A stretch of 64,000 bases of DNA from Pimelobacter simplex (GCF_900114845.1 NZ_FOUK01000002.1:744001-808000), one strand, 5' to 3'. Positions 1-8,597 are shown, counted from the first letter of the stretch. Numbers and translations: made by a program. Notes: generated from the letters alone by a model not told the origin.

Positions 1-272
1 TCTCCATCGGCCAGAGGTGCCTGCTCGGCGCCAACGCCGGTGTCGGCATCTCCCTCGGCGACGACTGCGTCGTCGAGGCCGGCTGCTACGTCACGGCCGG
101 CACCAAGGTCACCGTCCTCGAGCCCGGCCGCGACGCCCGGGTGGTCAAGGCACGCGAGCTCTCCGGCGCCAGCAACGTCCTCTTCCGCCGCAACTCGGTC
201 TCCGGCGCCATCGAGGCCGTCCCGTGGCAGGGCGAGGGCATCGCGCTCAACGCGGCGCTGCACGCCAACTGA
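1..272 (+). CDS. dapD: 2,3,4,5-tetrahydropyridine-2,6-dicarboxylate N-succinyltransferase, C-terminal part (5' end outside window)
   Basis: Only the last 89 residues are present, read from position 3 to the TGA at 270-272. DapD transfers succinyl from succinyl-CoA to tetrahydrodipicolinate in cytoplasmic lysine/diaminopimelate synthesis. The fragment shows hexapeptide-type turns of a left-handed beta-helix ([20 protein letters not shown], then [14 protein letters not shown]), followed by a C-terminal tail ([26 protein letters not shown]) that matches what I know of actinobacterial DapD. The next enzyme of the same branch, dapC, lies 1 kb downstream on the other strand. Identification is good. 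Regulation and the active-site half cannot be judged here. Confidence 0.85.
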   Translation, partial: SIGQRCLLGANAGVGISLGDDCVVEAGCYVTAGTKVTVLEPGRDARVVKARELSGASNVLFRRNSVSGAIEAVPWQGEGIALNAALHAN

Positions 273-317
273 CGCGTCGCTCGACGCGCGTTTTTGCCTC
301 TCCGGACACTGGGTCAG

Positions 318-1280
318 GTGAAGAGGAGCGCGGTGGCGGCGGTGGTCGCGGGTGTCGCCGTGGTGGCGGCGGTCGTGACGATCGGCATCGTCGTGCTGCG
401 GGTGACCGACGACCTGGTCGGCGGCCCCGACGGTGACTGCACCGTCACCGTGGCCGACCACACCGTCGACCTGAGCGGCGAGCAGGCCGAGAACGCCTCG
501 CTCATCGCGGCGATCGCGGTCCGGCGCGGGCTGCCCGCGCGGGCGACGTCGATCGCGCTGGCGACGGCCTACCAGGAGTCCAAGCTCCGCAACATCGACT
601 ACGGCGACCGCGACTCGATCGGCCTCTTCCAGCAGCGCCCCTCGCAGGGCTGGGGCACCCGCCGCCAGATCCTCGACCCGACCTACTCGACCAACGCGTT
701 CTACGACGCGCTGGTCGAGGTCGACGGCTACGAGGGCATGGAGATCACCGTCGCCGCGCAGACCGTGCAGCGCTCCGCCTACCCCGACGCGTACGCCGAC
801 CACGAGGCCGACGGTCGCGCCCTCGCCTCGGCGCTGACCGGCCACTCCCCCGCCAGCTTCAGCTGTGACCTCGACGGCGGCGCGCCCTCGGCCGACACCG
901 AGCTGACCGCGCGCGGGCTGACACCGCGGGCGGACGCCGTCCGGGAGGACCTGCTGCGGCACTTCGGCCGACTCTCTCTCGGCGGCTACGCCCCCGGCGG
1001 CGTCAGCAGCGGCCACATGGAGGGCTCGGCCCACTACGACGGCCGCGCGATCGACGTCTTCGTCCGCCCGATCACCAAGGCCAACAACGTCAAGGGCTGG
1101 GCGCTGGCGCACTGGGCCGTCGCCAACGCGGCCCGCCTCGACATCCGCACGGTCATCTTCGACGCGAAGATCTGGACCGCCGGGCGCCAGGGCTGGCGCG
1201 ACTACTCGCCGGCCTCGTCAGCGGGTGACCGGAAGGTGCTCGAGCACCGCGATCACGTCCACATCGACGTCTTCCGCTGA
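318..1280 (+). CDS. secreted or membrane-anchored two-domain cell-wall hydrolase candidate
   Basis: The product is about 320 residues. The GTG at 318 gives a normal N-terminus: Lys-Arg, then one hydrophobic segment (residues about 4-30) acting as signal or anchor. An upstream TTG at 294 is less likely. Residues about 55-130 resemble a lysozyme-like/transglycosylase domain, with a candidate catalytic Glu in AYQESKLRN followed by SIGLFQQRPSQGWG. Residues about 190-320 carry GSAHYDGRAIDVF and a final HRDHVHIDVF. This histidine/aspartate pattern is typical of M15-like or ARB_07466-type peptidoglycan or glycan-cleaving domains. Function is inferred from these motifs. The gene is followed convergently by dapC. 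Confidence 0.6.
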   Translation: MKRSAVAAVVAGVAVVAAVVTIGIVVLRVTDDLVGGPDGDCTVTVADHTVDLSGEQAENASLIAAIAVRRGLPARATSIALATAYQESKLRNIDYGDRDSIGLFQQRPSQGWGTRRQILDPTYSTNAFYDALVEVDGYEGMEITVAAQTVQRSAYPDAYADHEADGRALASALTGHSPASFSCDLDGGAPSADTELTARGLTPRADAVREDLLRHFGRLSLGGYAPGGVSSGHMEGSAHYDGRAIDVFVRPITKANNVKGWALAHWAVANAARLDIRTVIFDAKIWTAGRQGWRDYSPASSAGDRKVLEHRDHVHIDVFR

Positions 1281-1329
1281 GCCTGCCCTGGACACGGGGG
1301 CGCTGCTCGCGCGATCCGCACCGTGACGA

Positions 1330-2442
1330 TCAAGCAGGTGTGAGCCGCTCCACCGCCGCGTCGATCCGCTCGTCCGTCGCCGTGAGTGCGATCCGCACGT
1401 GGTGCGAGCCGGCGGCGCCGTAGAACGCGCCCGGCGCGACCAGGATGCCCTGGGCCGCGAGGTCGGCGACGAGCTGCCAGCAGTCGGGGCCGTCGGGGCC
1501 CTTGGTCGTCCAGAGGTAGAGCGAGGCCTCGGAGTGGTCGATCGTGTAGCCGGCCGCCTCGAGCGCCGCCCGCAGCCGGGTACGGCGGGCGCGGTAGCGC
1601 TCGTGCTGCTCGGCGACATGGGCCTCGTCGCCGAGGACGGCCGCCATCGCGTGCTGCTGGGGCGCGGGCATCATCAGGCCGAGGTTCTTGCGGACGGCGA
1701 GCAGCTCGGCGATGACCGAGCGGTCGCCGGCGACGAACGCACAGCGGTAGCCGGCCAGGTTTGAGCGCTTCGAGAGCGAGTGGACGATCAGGATGCCGTC
1801 GGAGGAGCCGCCGCAGATGTCGGGGTGCAGGGCGGAGTACGCCTCGCCCTCCCAGACGCAGTCGAGGTAGCACTCGTCGGAGACGAGCAGCACGCCGCGC
1901 TCGCGGCACCAGTCGACGACCTTCTTCAGGTGCTCCTTCGGGAGCACCCGGCCCGACGGGTTCGACGGCGAGTTGAGCCACAGCAGCTTCGGCGTCTCGG
2001 GGCCGAACGCGGTGAGCGCGTCGGTCGCGAGCGCACGGGCACCGGCGAGCGCCGCCCCGACCTCGTACGTCGGGTAGGCGAGCTCCGGGTAGCCGATCAG
2101 GTCACCGGGCCCGAGGCCGAGGTGGGTCGGCAGCGAGGCGATGAGCTCCTTGGAGCCGATCAGCGGCAGCACCTGGTCGAGGCCGAGCCCGGTCACGCCG
2201 TGGGTTCCGGCCAGCCATTCGACGACGGCCTGCCGGACCTCCGGGACCCCCACGGTGAGCGGGTACCCCGGGGCGTCGGCAGCGTCGATCAGCGCCTGGC
2301 GCGCGACGGCGGGCGTCGGGTCGACCGGCGTACCGATCGAGAGGTCGACGATCCCGCCGGGGTGCGCGCGCGCCTGCTCGGCGTACCCGGTGAGCTTGTC
2401 CCAGGGGAAGTCGGGCAGGCGGCCCGAGACCGCGGTGCTCAG
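1330..2442 (-). CDS. dapC: succinyldiaminopimelate transaminase
   Basis: This is a 370-residue fold-type I PLP aminotransferase that converts N-succinyl-2-amino-6-ketopimelate in the succinylase branch of lysine synthesis. The PLP lysine lies in [14 protein letters not shown], and NSPSNPSG and SDECYLD are also typical. The N-terminus [12 protein letters not shown] and the motif [12 protein letters not shown] look like other actinobacterial DapC proteins. No ATG, GTG or TTG lies near that N-terminus. The best start is the CTG at 2442, which overlaps the fdxA stop as CTGA, so translation is probably coupled to fdxA. The start is inference; the product is secure. Confidence 0.85.
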   Translation of the reverse strand: MSTAVSGRLPDFPWDKLTGYAEQARAHPGGIVDLSIGTPVDPTPAVARQALIDAADAPGYPLTVGVPEVRQAVVEWLAGTHGVTGLGLDQVLPLIGSKELIASLPTHLGLGPGDLIGYPELAYPTYEVGAALAGARALATDALTAFGPETPKLLWLNSPSNPSGRVLPKEHLKKVVDWCRERGVLLVSDECYLDCVWEGEAYSALHPDICGGSSDGILIVHSLSKRSNLAGYRCAFVAGDRSVIAELLAVRKNLGLMMPAPQQHAMAAVLGDEAHVAEQHERYRARRTRLRAALEAAGYTIDHSEASLYLWTTKGPDGPDCWQLVADLAAQGILVAPGAFYGAAGSHHVRIALTATDERIDAAVERLTPA

Positions 2443-2765
2443 TGGTCTTGGTTCTGCGGCTCGAGCGCAGCGACGTACTCGGCGTCCTTGTCGATCTCGC
2501 CCATCTTGGCGGCACCGCCGGGCGAGCCGAGGTCGTCGAAGAACTTCACGTTGGCGTCGTAGTAGTCCTTCCACTCCTCCGGGACGTCGTCCTCGTAGAA
2601 GATCGCCTCGACCGGGCAGACCGGCTCGCAGGCACCGCAGTCGACGCACTCGTCGGGGTGGATGTAGAGCATCCGCTTGCCCTCGTAGATGCAGTCGACC
2701 GGACACTCATCGACGCAAGCACGGTCCTTAACATCGACGCACGGCTGCGAGATGATGTAGGTCAT
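2439..2765 (-). CDS. fdxA: ferredoxin, seven-iron type (3Fe-4S/4Fe-4S)
   Basis: This small cytoplasmic electron carrier has 108 residues. The first cluster region is [20 protein letters not shown] with CPVDCIYEG, and the second is [16 protein letters not shown], which gives the Cys spacing expected for a 7Fe or 8Fe ferredoxin. The ATG at 2765 is preceded by a strong GGAGGAACC ribosome site, which rules out the longer reading frame from 2795. Its stop overlaps the likely CTG start of dapC. A fdxA-dapC pair is common in actinobacteria as far as I know. The redox partner is not evident. Confidence 0.93.
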   Translation of the reverse strand: MTYIISQPCVDVKDRACVDECPVDCIYEGKRMLYIHPDECVDCGACEPVCPVEAIFYEDDVPEEWKDYYDANVKFFDDLGSPGGAAKMGEIDKDAEYVAALEPQNQDH

Positions 2766-2832
2766 CGGTTCCTCCTGGACCAGGACTAGCGGCAAAAGTC
2801 AGACACGAATGTGTTTCGTATCGGGGCCAGCC

Positions 2833-2838
2833 TAGTAT
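2833..2838 (+). promoter_or_regulatory. -10 element TAGTAT of a leaderless promoter
   Basis: TAGTAT fits TANNNT and lies 7 nt before the GTG at 2846, so the transcript would begin at or next to the start codon. No ribosome site is visible between them. Confidence 0.5.
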
Positions 2839-2845
2839 CCCCGGC

Positions 2846-3817
2846 GTGCCCGATGCGCGCAGACCCCCGGATTCTGGACGTCATCTCCTCGGACCCCACG
2901 TCGTGGGGCAGCGGATCGTCGTCCGCCGCGTGCTGCGCGGGCAGACCGGACCGAGCGGCGGACCGGCCTTCACCGACGTCCTCGGGACCTGCCTGGCCTG
3001 GGACGCCGACAGCTGCCTGGTCGAGCGCGCCGACGGCGAGCAGGTCCGGATCGTGCTCGCCGACGTCGTCTCCGGCAAGCCGGTCCCACCGCGGCCGCCG
3101 GTCCGGATGCGGGTGAGCGCGCGCGACGCCGAGAGCCACACCGCCGCACTGTGGCCCACCGTCGAGACCGCTCCCCTGGGCGCCTGGGTGCTGCGCCACG
3201 AGACCGCCCCCGTCGGCCGGCTCCGCAAGCGCGCCAACTCGTGCCTGGCGATGGGCGAGCCCGGCCGTCCGGTCCCCGACGCGCTCGCCGAGGTCGCGGC
3301 GTTCTACGCGGCCCGCGACCGCGACCCGCTCGTCCAGGTCGAGACCGGCTCGGACGTCGAGGCGGCCGTCGCCGCCGCCGGCTGGGAGCCGCTCCCGGTC
3401 GGCGCGTCCGAGCTCTGGCTCGCCTCCGTCTCCCGGGTGCGGCGCGCGCTGCCGCCGTCCGCCTCGGCGCCCGCGCTGCCGGTCGAGCTGACCGGCACCG
3501 GCCCCCACGCGATCGCCGCGGCGGGCACCGGCTGCGACCCCGTCGCCGAGGGCCACGCGGCGCTCGACCGCGACTGGGTCGGCCTGCACGGGCTCGCCGT
3601 CGACCCGTCGTACCGGCGCCGGGGGCTGGGCGCCGCCGTCGTCTCGCGCCTGCTCGACTGGGCTGCCGAGCAGGGGGCGCTCACCGCGTGGCTGCACGTC
3701 GAGACCGACAACCCGGGCGGGCAGGCGTTCTGGGAGGCGCTGGGGTTCGCCGCGCACCACGGGTGCCGCTACTACGCGCCGGCCAGCTCCGCGAGCGCCG
3801 GACCGGTGAGCCGGTAG
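2846..3817 (+). CDS. GNAT-family N-acetyltransferase with N-terminal extension
   Basis: The product is 323 residues. The C-terminal half (about 210-315) has the acetyl-CoA-binding GNAT signature VGLHGLAVDPSYRRRGLG (Arg/Gln-x-x-Gly-x-Gly/Ala type), then LHVETDNPGGQAFWEALGF, which is the usual end of the fold. The N-terminal about 130 residues look like a small beta-barrel plus a degenerate acyltransferase-like half, so this may be a tandem GNAT. The substrate is unknown. The gene is divergent from fdxA and reads from a GTG with a TAGTAT -10 element 7 nt upstream, so it is probably leaderless. Its 3' end overlaps the convergent next gene by 46 nt. Confidence 0.75.
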   Translation: MPDARRPPDSGRHLLGPHVVGQRIVVRRVLRGQTGPSGGPAFTDVLGTCLAWDADSCLVERADGEQVRIVLADVVSGKPVPPRPPVRMRVSARDAESHTAALWPTVETAPLGAWVLRHETAPVGRLRKRANSCLAMGEPGRPVPDALAEVAAFYAARDRDPLVQVETGSDVEAAVAAAGWEPLPVGASELWLASVSRVRRALPPSASAPALPVELTGTGPHAIAAAGTGCDPVAEGHAALDRDWVGLHGLAVDPSYRRRGLGAAVVSRLLDWAAEQGALTAWLHVETDNPGGQAFWEALGFAAHHGCRYYAPASSASAGPVSR

Positions 3818-4260
3818 GTCTCCCACTCGGACATCGGCGTCGCGCCGAGCGCGTCGTAGAACGCGATCGACGGGGCGTTCCAGTCGAGCACCGCCCACTC
3901 GACCCGCGCATAGCCGCGCTCGACGGCGATCCGGGCGAGCGCCGCCAGGAGTGCGCGGCCCAGGCCGCTCCCCCGCTGCTCGGGCTCGACGAAGAGGTCC
4001 TCGAGGTAGATCCCGGGCTGCCCGGTCCACGTCGAGTAGCTGCGGAACCACAGCGCCATCCCCACCACCCGGCCGCCGGCCTCGGCGACCAGCACGCTGG
4101 CCACCGGGTCGTCGCCGAACAGCCAGCGGTGCAGGTCGTCCTCGGTGGTCGCGACGGCGTCGGGCTCGCGCTCGTAGGTCGCCAGCGCCCGGATCAGCCG
4201 GAGGACGTCGGGGACGTCCTCCGGCGTCGCCGGACGGATCGGGCCGACGGCCTCAGCCAC
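3772..4260 (-). CDS. GNAT acetyltransferase, diamine (spermidine/spermine) acetyltransferase-like
   Basis: This 162-residue GNAT protein resembles the diamine N-acetyltransferase (SSAT-like) group. Matching parts are IRPATPEDVPDVLRLIRALA at the start, GIYLEDLFVEPEQRGSGLGR for the acetyl-CoA loop, and VEWAVLDWNAPSIAFYDALG near the end, followed by a Tyr in ETYRL. A polyamine or thialysine-like amine substrate is inferred from that resemblance. The GTG start overlaps the stop of the upstream cystathionine beta-synthase by 8 nt, so the two genes are translationally coupled. Confidence 0.75.
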   Translation of the reverse strand: MAEAVGPIRPATPEDVPDVLRLIRALATYEREPDAVATTEDDLHRWLFGDDPVASVLVAEAGGRVVGMALWFRSYSTWTGQPGIYLEDLFVEPEQRGSGLGRALLAALARIAVERGYARVEWAVLDWNAPSIAFYDALGATPMSEWETYRLTGPALAELAGA

Positions 4261-5638
4261 GCGCCAGGAACAGCAGCAGGTCGTGCCGGGTGAGCACGCC
4301 GACCGGCTTGCCGTCCTCGTGCACCAGCACCGCGTCGGCCGACTCGAGCAGCGGGACGGCGGCCGTCGCGTCCTCGGTCGAGCCGATGGTCGGCAGGGCC
4401 TCCGACATGTGCTGCTCGACCGGGTCGGTCAGCCGGGCCTTGCCGGAGAACAGCGCGTCGAGCAGCGCCCGCTCAGAGACCGAGCCGGCCACCTCGGCCG
4501 CCACGATCGGCGGCTCGGCGCGGACGACGGGCATCTGCGAGACGGCGTACTCCTGGAGGATCGCGACCGCCTCGGCGATGGTCTCGTTGGGGTGCGTGTG
4601 GACCAGGGCGGGCAGGCCCTTGGACTTGCCGCGCAGCACCTCGCCGACGGTCTGCGCGGGGCGCGGCTGGCCGGTGCTGAAGCCGTACTGGGCGAGCCAG
4701 TCGTCGTTGAAGACCTTGCTGAGGTAGCCGCGGCCCGAGTCGGGCAGCAGGACGACGATCACCGCGTCGTTCTTGCCCTCGGCGGCGAGCTCCTGGGCGA
4801 GCTGGCGGGCAGCGAAGGCCGCCATGCCGGACGAGCCGCCGACGAGCATCTGCTCCTCACGGGCCAGGCGGCGGGTGAAGGCGAACGAGTCGGCGTCGGA
4901 GACCTCGATGATCCGGTCGGCCACGCCGCGGTCGTAGGTCTCGGGCCAGAAGTCCTCGCCGACGCCCTCGACCAGGTAGGGGCGGCCGGTGCCGCCGGAG
5001 TAGACCGAGCCGGCCGGGTCGGCGCCGATCACCTGGACGCCGGCGTTCTGCTCCTTGAGGTAGCGGCCGATGCCGGAGATGGTGCCGCCGGTGCCGACGC
5101 CCGCGACGAAGTGCGTGATCCGCCCCTCGGTCTGGCGCCACAGCTCGGGGCCGGTCTCCTCGTAGTGGGAGCGCGGGTTGTGGGGGTTCGAGTACTGGTC
5201 GGGCTTCCAGGCGCCGGGCTGGCTCGCGAGCCGGTCGGACACGTTGTAGTAGGAGTCGGGGTGCTCGGGCGCGACCGCCGTGGGGCAGACGACGACCTCG
5301 GCGCCGTACGCCTTGAGGACGTTGCGCTTGTCCTCGCTGACCTTGTCGGGGCACACGAAGATGCACTTGTACCCCTTCTGCTGGGCCACCATGGCGAGCC
5401 CGACGCCGGTGTTGCCGGACGTCGGCTCGACGATCGTGCCGCCGGGCTGGAGGGCGCCGGACTCCTCGGCGGCCTCGATCATGCGCGTGGCGATCCGGTC
5501 CTTCACCGAACCGCCGGGGTTGAGGTACTCCACCTTCGCCAGCACCAACGGTCCGTCGGCGGGAAGGTCGAGGGAACGATTGAGCCGGACCAGCGGGGTG
5601 TTGCCGATCAGCTGCAGCAGGGACTCGACGTACTCCAT
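4253..5638 (-). CDS. cbs: cystathionine beta-synthase with C-terminal CBS pair
   Basis: The product is 461 residues. It condenses homocysteine with serine (or acetylserine) to cystathionine using PLP, in cytoplasmic transsulfuration. The PLP lysine is in LNPGGSVKDRIA, the phosphate-loop motif TSGNTG follows, and GVGTGGTISGIG is the glycine loop that binds PLP phosphate. Residues from about 340 form two CBS motifs (VHTHPNETIAEAVAILQEYA; AVLVHEDGKPVGVLTRHDLL), which mark it as cystathionine synthase rather than plain cysteine synthase. The ATG at 5638 begins MEYVESLLQLIGNTPLVRL, the family N-terminus. The downstream acetyltransferase overlaps by 8 nt. Confidence 0.9.
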   Translation of the reverse strand: MEYVESLLQLIGNTPLVRLNRSLDLPADGPLVLAKVEYLNPGGSVKDRIATRMIEAAEESGALQPGGTIVEPTSGNTGVGLAMVAQQKGYKCIFVCPDKVSEDKRNVLKAYGAEVVVCPTAVAPEHPDSYYNVSDRLASQPGAWKPDQYSNPHNPRSHYEETGPELWRQTEGRITHFVAGVGTGGTISGIGRYLKEQNAGVQVIGADPAGSVYSGGTGRPYLVEGVGEDFWPETYDRGVADRIIEVSDADSFAFTRRLAREEQMLVGGSSGMAAFAARQLAQELAAEGKNDAVIVVLLPDSGRGYLSKVFNDDWLAQYGFSTGQPRPAQTVGEVLRGKSKGLPALVHTHPNETIAEAVAILQEYAVSQMPVVRAEPPIVAAEVAGSVSERALLDALFSGKARLTDPVEQHMSEALPTIGSTEDATAAVPLLESADAVLVHEDGKPVGVLTRHDLLLFLARG

Positions 5639-5662
5639 GAGGTCACCGTATCGGTCCCTCCG

Positions 5663-5668
5663 TAGCAT
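5663..5668 (+). promoter_or_regulatory. -10 element TAGCAT of a leaderless promoter
   Basis: TAGCAT lies 6 nt before the GTG at 5675. It is the same layout as at 2833, 50871 and 59043. Confidence 0.5.
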
Positions 5669-5674
5669 TGCCGC

Positions 5675-6727
5675 GTGAGCAAAGCGTCCGCCGCCCGCAA
5701 GCTCGCCGCCGCCGCGCTCTACGGCGGCGGCGGACTGTCCGCGCTCGGCGCCGGCCTGTACGGCGTCCTCAGCGCCGAGGCCAAGCTGGCGCGCAAGACC
5801 ATCGGCCCCGCCCGCGAGGAGCCGCCGCCGGACGCGACCGGCTGGTACGGCCGTGGCCGCCCGGGCCCGGCCATCAAGATCGCCGTCCTCGGCGACTCCA
5901 GCGCCGCCGGCTACGGCGCCGAGCGGGTCGAGCAGACCCCCGGCGCCCTCATCGCCAGCGCGGTCGCCGAGCACGCCGACCGCCGCGTCTACCTGCGCGA
6001 GTTCTGCGTCGTGGGCGCGAAGTCCTCCGACCTCGCGGCCCAGGTCGACCGGGCCCTGCCCATCGAGCCCGACGTCACCGTCATCCTCATCGGCGGCAAC
6101 GACGTCACCCACACCGTGCGGCCCTCGCACTCGGTGCGCCACCTCTCCGACGGCGTCCGCCGGCTGATGGCGTCCGGCGGCAAGGTCGTCGTCGGCACCT
6201 GCCCCGACCTCGGCACCGTCCAGCCGATCGCCCCGCCGCTGCGCCAGGTCGCCCGCGCCTGGTCGCGCCGCCTCGCCGCCGCCCAGACCATCGCCGTCAT
6301 CGAGGAGGGCGGCCGGACCGTCTCCCTCGGCGACATCCTCGGCCCCGAGTTCGCCGCCGCCCCGGCCCTCCTCTTCGGCCCCGACCAGTTCCACCCCTCG
6401 GTCGAGGGCTACCGCGCCCTGGCCGGCGTCCTGGTGCCGTCGGTGCTCGCCGCCCTCGAGCAGGTCCCCGACGAGGAGACGATGCTCGAGGCCTTCCGCG
6501 GCGAGCGCGTCCTGCCCGTCACCCGCGCCGCCGTCCAGGCCGTCAACGAGCCCGGTACCGAGCTCGACGGCACCGAGATCGGCGGCCGCCGCGCCGGCGT
6601 CCGCGGTCTCTGGGTCGAGCTGCGCCACCGCCGCAGCCGCCGGCACGTGCCGGGCGAGGCGCCGGACGAGCACGAGGGTCACGACGCCCCCGCCCCGGAC
6701 AGCACGACGGCTCCTGAGCACAGCTGA
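5675..6727 (+). CDS. SGNH/GDSL-family hydrolase, probably membrane-anchored
   Basis: This is a 350-residue esterase-like protein. An N-terminal glycine/alanine-rich hydrophobic stretch (about 8-32) is a signal or anchor. SGNH block I is VLGDSSAAGYG with the nucleophilic Ser, block III is IGGNDVTH with Asn, and block V is FGPDQFHPSVEGY with the catalytic Asp and His. The four SGNH residues therefore appear intact. A hydrophilic Arg/His-rich tail of about 80 residues follows. The substrate (lipid or cell-envelope acyl ester) is not shown. It starts at a GTG with a TAGCAT -10 element 6 nt upstream and is divergent from cystathionine beta-synthase. Confidence 0.8.
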   Translation: MSKASAARKLAAAALYGGGGLSALGAGLYGVLSAEAKLARKTIGPAREEPPPDATGWYGRGRPGPAIKIAVLGDSSAAGYGAERVEQTPGALIASAVAEHADRRVYLREFCVVGAKSSDLAAQVDRALPIEPDVTVILIGGNDVTHTVRPSHSVRHLSDGVRRLMASGGKVVVGTCPDLGTVQPIAPPLRQVARAWSRRLAAAQTIAVIEEGGRTVSLGDILGPEFAAAPALLFGPDQFHPSVEGYRALAGVLVPSVLAALEQVPDEETMLEAFRGERVLPVTRAAVQAVNEPGTELDGTEIGGRRAGVRGLWVELRHRRSRRHVPGEAPDEHEGHDAPAPDSTTAPEHS

Positions 6728-6792
6728 TCGGCGGTCGGGCGACGCGGGGTCGGGCCGGCGCGCACGGCGGTTCCGGCGGGGACTTGACCGAT

Positions 6793-6840
6793 GAAACTCA
6801 CACCTGACCGCTGATACTTCGTCGGTCAAGTGTGAGTTTC
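6793..6840. repeat. inverted repeat, 18-bp arms
   Basis: Arms 6793-6810 and 6823-6840 pair with one mismatch around a 12-nt loop. Each arm contains GTGTGAGTTTC or its complement. It abuts the palindrome at 6834-6861 and lies between two convergent genes. Confidence 0.7.
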
Positions 6841-6861
6841 GCCGGTCGACCGGCGAAACTC
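6834..6861. repeat. perfect 28-bp palindrome, copy 1
   Basis: The half-site AGTTTCGCCGGTC is followed by its exact complement, with one more pair outside. The 26-bp core is identical to that at 20061-20086. It sits between the convergent SGNH hydrolase and Bax-inhibitor genes, so bidirectional termination is one possible role. Confidence 0.8.
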
Positions 6862-6882
6862 CCGCGCCCCGAAAACGGCGAA

Positions 6883-6911
6883 GGCCGCCCGGTGCGATGC
6901 ACCGAGCGGCC
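6883..6911 (-). terminator. hairpin terminator of the Bax-inhibitor-like gene
   Basis: Arms 6883-6895 and 6899-6911 pair with one mismatch around GAT. On the minus strand they are followed by TTCGCCGTTTTC. The hairpin lies 16 nt beyond the stop of the gene it would end. Confidence 0.7.
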
Positions 6912-6926
6912 CCGACCGCGACTGGT

Positions 6927-7781
6927 TCAGTCCTGCTGGAGGATCGCCAGGATCCGGAGCAGGTTGGTGTAGATCCAGACCAGGCTGACGAGCAGGCCGA
7001 ACGAGGCCCGCCACGACTCGCGCTCCGGCAGGCCGTTGGCGATGCCCTGCTCGACGAAGTCGAAGTCCAGGATCAGCATGAACACACCGAGCACCAGGCC
7101 GACGACCGAGAACACGAGGCCGAGGCCACCGAAGCCGAAGAGGCCGAGCTGGGAGTGGAACAGGCTGAGGACGAGCTCCATGAGGCCGAGCGCGACCATG
7201 CCGAACATCGCGGCGACGACGAAGGTGCGGAACTTCTGGCCGACCTTGATGTCGAAGAACTTGTACGCCGCGAGCGTGCCCGCGAACGCCGCGAAGGTGC
7301 CGACGACGGCCTGCATGACGATGCCGCCGTAGCTGCCCGAGTCGGCGCCGAAGGCGGCGTCGTAGATCTTGCTCAGCGCACCGAGCGCGACACCCTCGGC
7401 CAGCGCGAAGGCGATGACCAGGGCCGGGCTGACGACCCGCTTGAACGAGTTGACGAGCGACAGCACGAAGGCGAGGCCGGCACCGACGATCATGGCGCCG
7501 GAGAGCGCCGGGAGGGCGGCCTTCGGGTCGTCGGCGACGCTGGGCGTCACGAACCAGGTCACGGCGGCGGCGATGATGGTGACGCCGAGCGTGATGGCGG
7601 TGGACTGGACGACGGAGTCGATCGTCATCCGGCCTTCGCGCGTGGGGGCCTCGGGGGTGAGGGTGCCGGGCTGGCCGTAGGCGTCGTAGCCGTTCTGGGC
7701 CTGGCCGAAGCCCTGGTAGGCGGCTGCTCCGCTCCGGTTGAACTCTTCCGAGCGCCGGAACACGGGGTTGTTGCTCTGCAT
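6927..7781 (-). CDS. Bax inhibitor-1/YccA-family multipass membrane protein
   Basis: The product is 284 residues. Residues 1-55 are soluble and rich in Gly, Gln, Tyr and Ala. About seven hydrophobic segments follow from residue 58 to 280, as in the actinobacterial Bax inhibitor-1/YccA (TMBIM) family. FDFVEQGIANGLP, with acidic residues between the last segments, resembles the Asp-containing calcium-leak region of this family. A role in calcium leak or membrane stress is inferred from eukaryotic and BsYetJ relatives. The ATG at 7781 has GGAGGAGACC just upstream. Its terminator is at 6883-6911. Confidence 0.85.
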   Translation of the reverse strand: MQSNNPVFRRSEEFNRSGAAAYQGFGQAQNGYDAYGQPGTLTPEAPTREGRMTIDSVVQSTAITLGVTIIAAAVTWFVTPSVADDPKAALPALSGAMIVGAGLAFVLSLVNSFKRVVSPALVIAFALAEGVALGALSKIYDAAFGADSGSYGGIVMQAVVGTFAAFAGTLAAYKFFDIKVGQKFRTFVVAAMFGMVALGLMELVLSLFHSQLGLFGFGGLGLVFSVVGLVLGVFMLILDFDFVEQGIANGLPERESWRASFGLLVSLVWIYTNLLRILAILQQD

Positions 7782-7898
7782 GGTCTCCTCCGCAGGCTGT
7801 CGTGAGTCTGCTTGGGCGGCCAGGTGGCTGCCCCTCCGCCTTCAGTCTAGGCGTGTTACCGGGGGAACGCGCGAGCGCGTTAGAAGGTTCCCCAATCC

Positions 7899-8597
7899 TC
7901 AGCGGATCCGGCGCAGCCGGACGACGGTGTCGCGGACGGCGAGCGGCCCGTCCTCCGTGGCCTGCTCGCGGGTCGGCGTGGCGGCGGCCTCGACCTCCCA
8001 GGGACCGTCCGGGTCGTCGGCGCCGAGGGTCGCCAGGACGCGGTCCGGCTCGAACATCAGGCCGGGGCCGTGGTCGTGCCGGGCGCCGGTCGTGACGTCC
8101 TCGGGGTGGTGCGCGGTGACGAGCAGCCGGCCGCCGGGGGCGACGGCGTCCGCGATGCCCCGGTAGATGTCGGCGAAGTCGGGCTGCGGGACGTGCAGGA
8201 AGCTGACCGTCACCAGGTCGAACGTGTGCCGGCCGGCAGGGCGCGGGTCGGCCAGGGCGTCGTAGAAGCCGATCTTGATCCGGTCGCCGACGCCCTCGTC
8301 CTCGGCGTGCGCGGCGACCTTGGCGAGCGCGACCTCGGAGACGTCGACCGCGGTCACCTTCCAACCCTGCTTCGCGAGCCAGACGGCGTCCCCGCCCTCG
8401 CCGCAGGCGACGTCGAGAGCGGTGCCGGGGGTCAGGTCGGCGACCTGCTCGACGAGCCGCTGGTTGGGCCGGCCGCTCCACACCCGGTCGCTGCCGCCGT
8501 ACCGCTCGTCCCAGAAGGCGGCGCTCAGCGCCTCGCGGAGGGCTTCCGGGGAGGTGTCGTGCTCGTGGTCGTGGTGGTGACGGTGCATGGGAGCCAT
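7899..8597 (-). CDS. class I SAM-dependent methyltransferase (TehB-like)
   Basis: This is a 232-residue soluble methyltransferase. The SAM-binding motif I is ALDVACGEGGDAVWLA and the acidic ribose contact is in VTAVDVSEVAL. VTVSFLHVPQPDFAD matches motif IV. The start carries a His-rich run (HRHHHDHEH), which suggests metal contact or only low complexity. The pattern FWDERYGG..WSGRPNQRLV is typical of TehB-like and thiopurine-methyltransferase-like actinobacterial proteins. The substrate is unknown. An alternative ATG is at 8588. The gene is divergent from no close partner and ends 118 nt from the Bax-inhibitor gene start. Confidence 0.7.
   Translation of the reverse strand: MAPMHRHHHDHEHDTSPEALREALSAAFWDERYGGSDRVWSGRPNQRLVEQVADLTPGTALDVACGEGGDAVWLAKQGWKVTAVDVSEVALAKVAAHAEDEGVGDRIKIGFYDALADPRPAGRHTFDLVTVSFLHVPQPDFADIYRGIADAVAPGGRLLVTAHHPEDVTTGARHDHGPGLMFEPDRVLATLGADDPDGPWEVEAAATPTREQATEDGPLAVRDTVVRLRRIR

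Noticed and set aside
4253..6829. 858-residue N-terminally extended cystathionine beta-synthase
   Set aside because: The extension runs antisense through the SGNH hydrolase gene and has no protein-like composition. The ATG at 5638 gives the normal family N-terminus.
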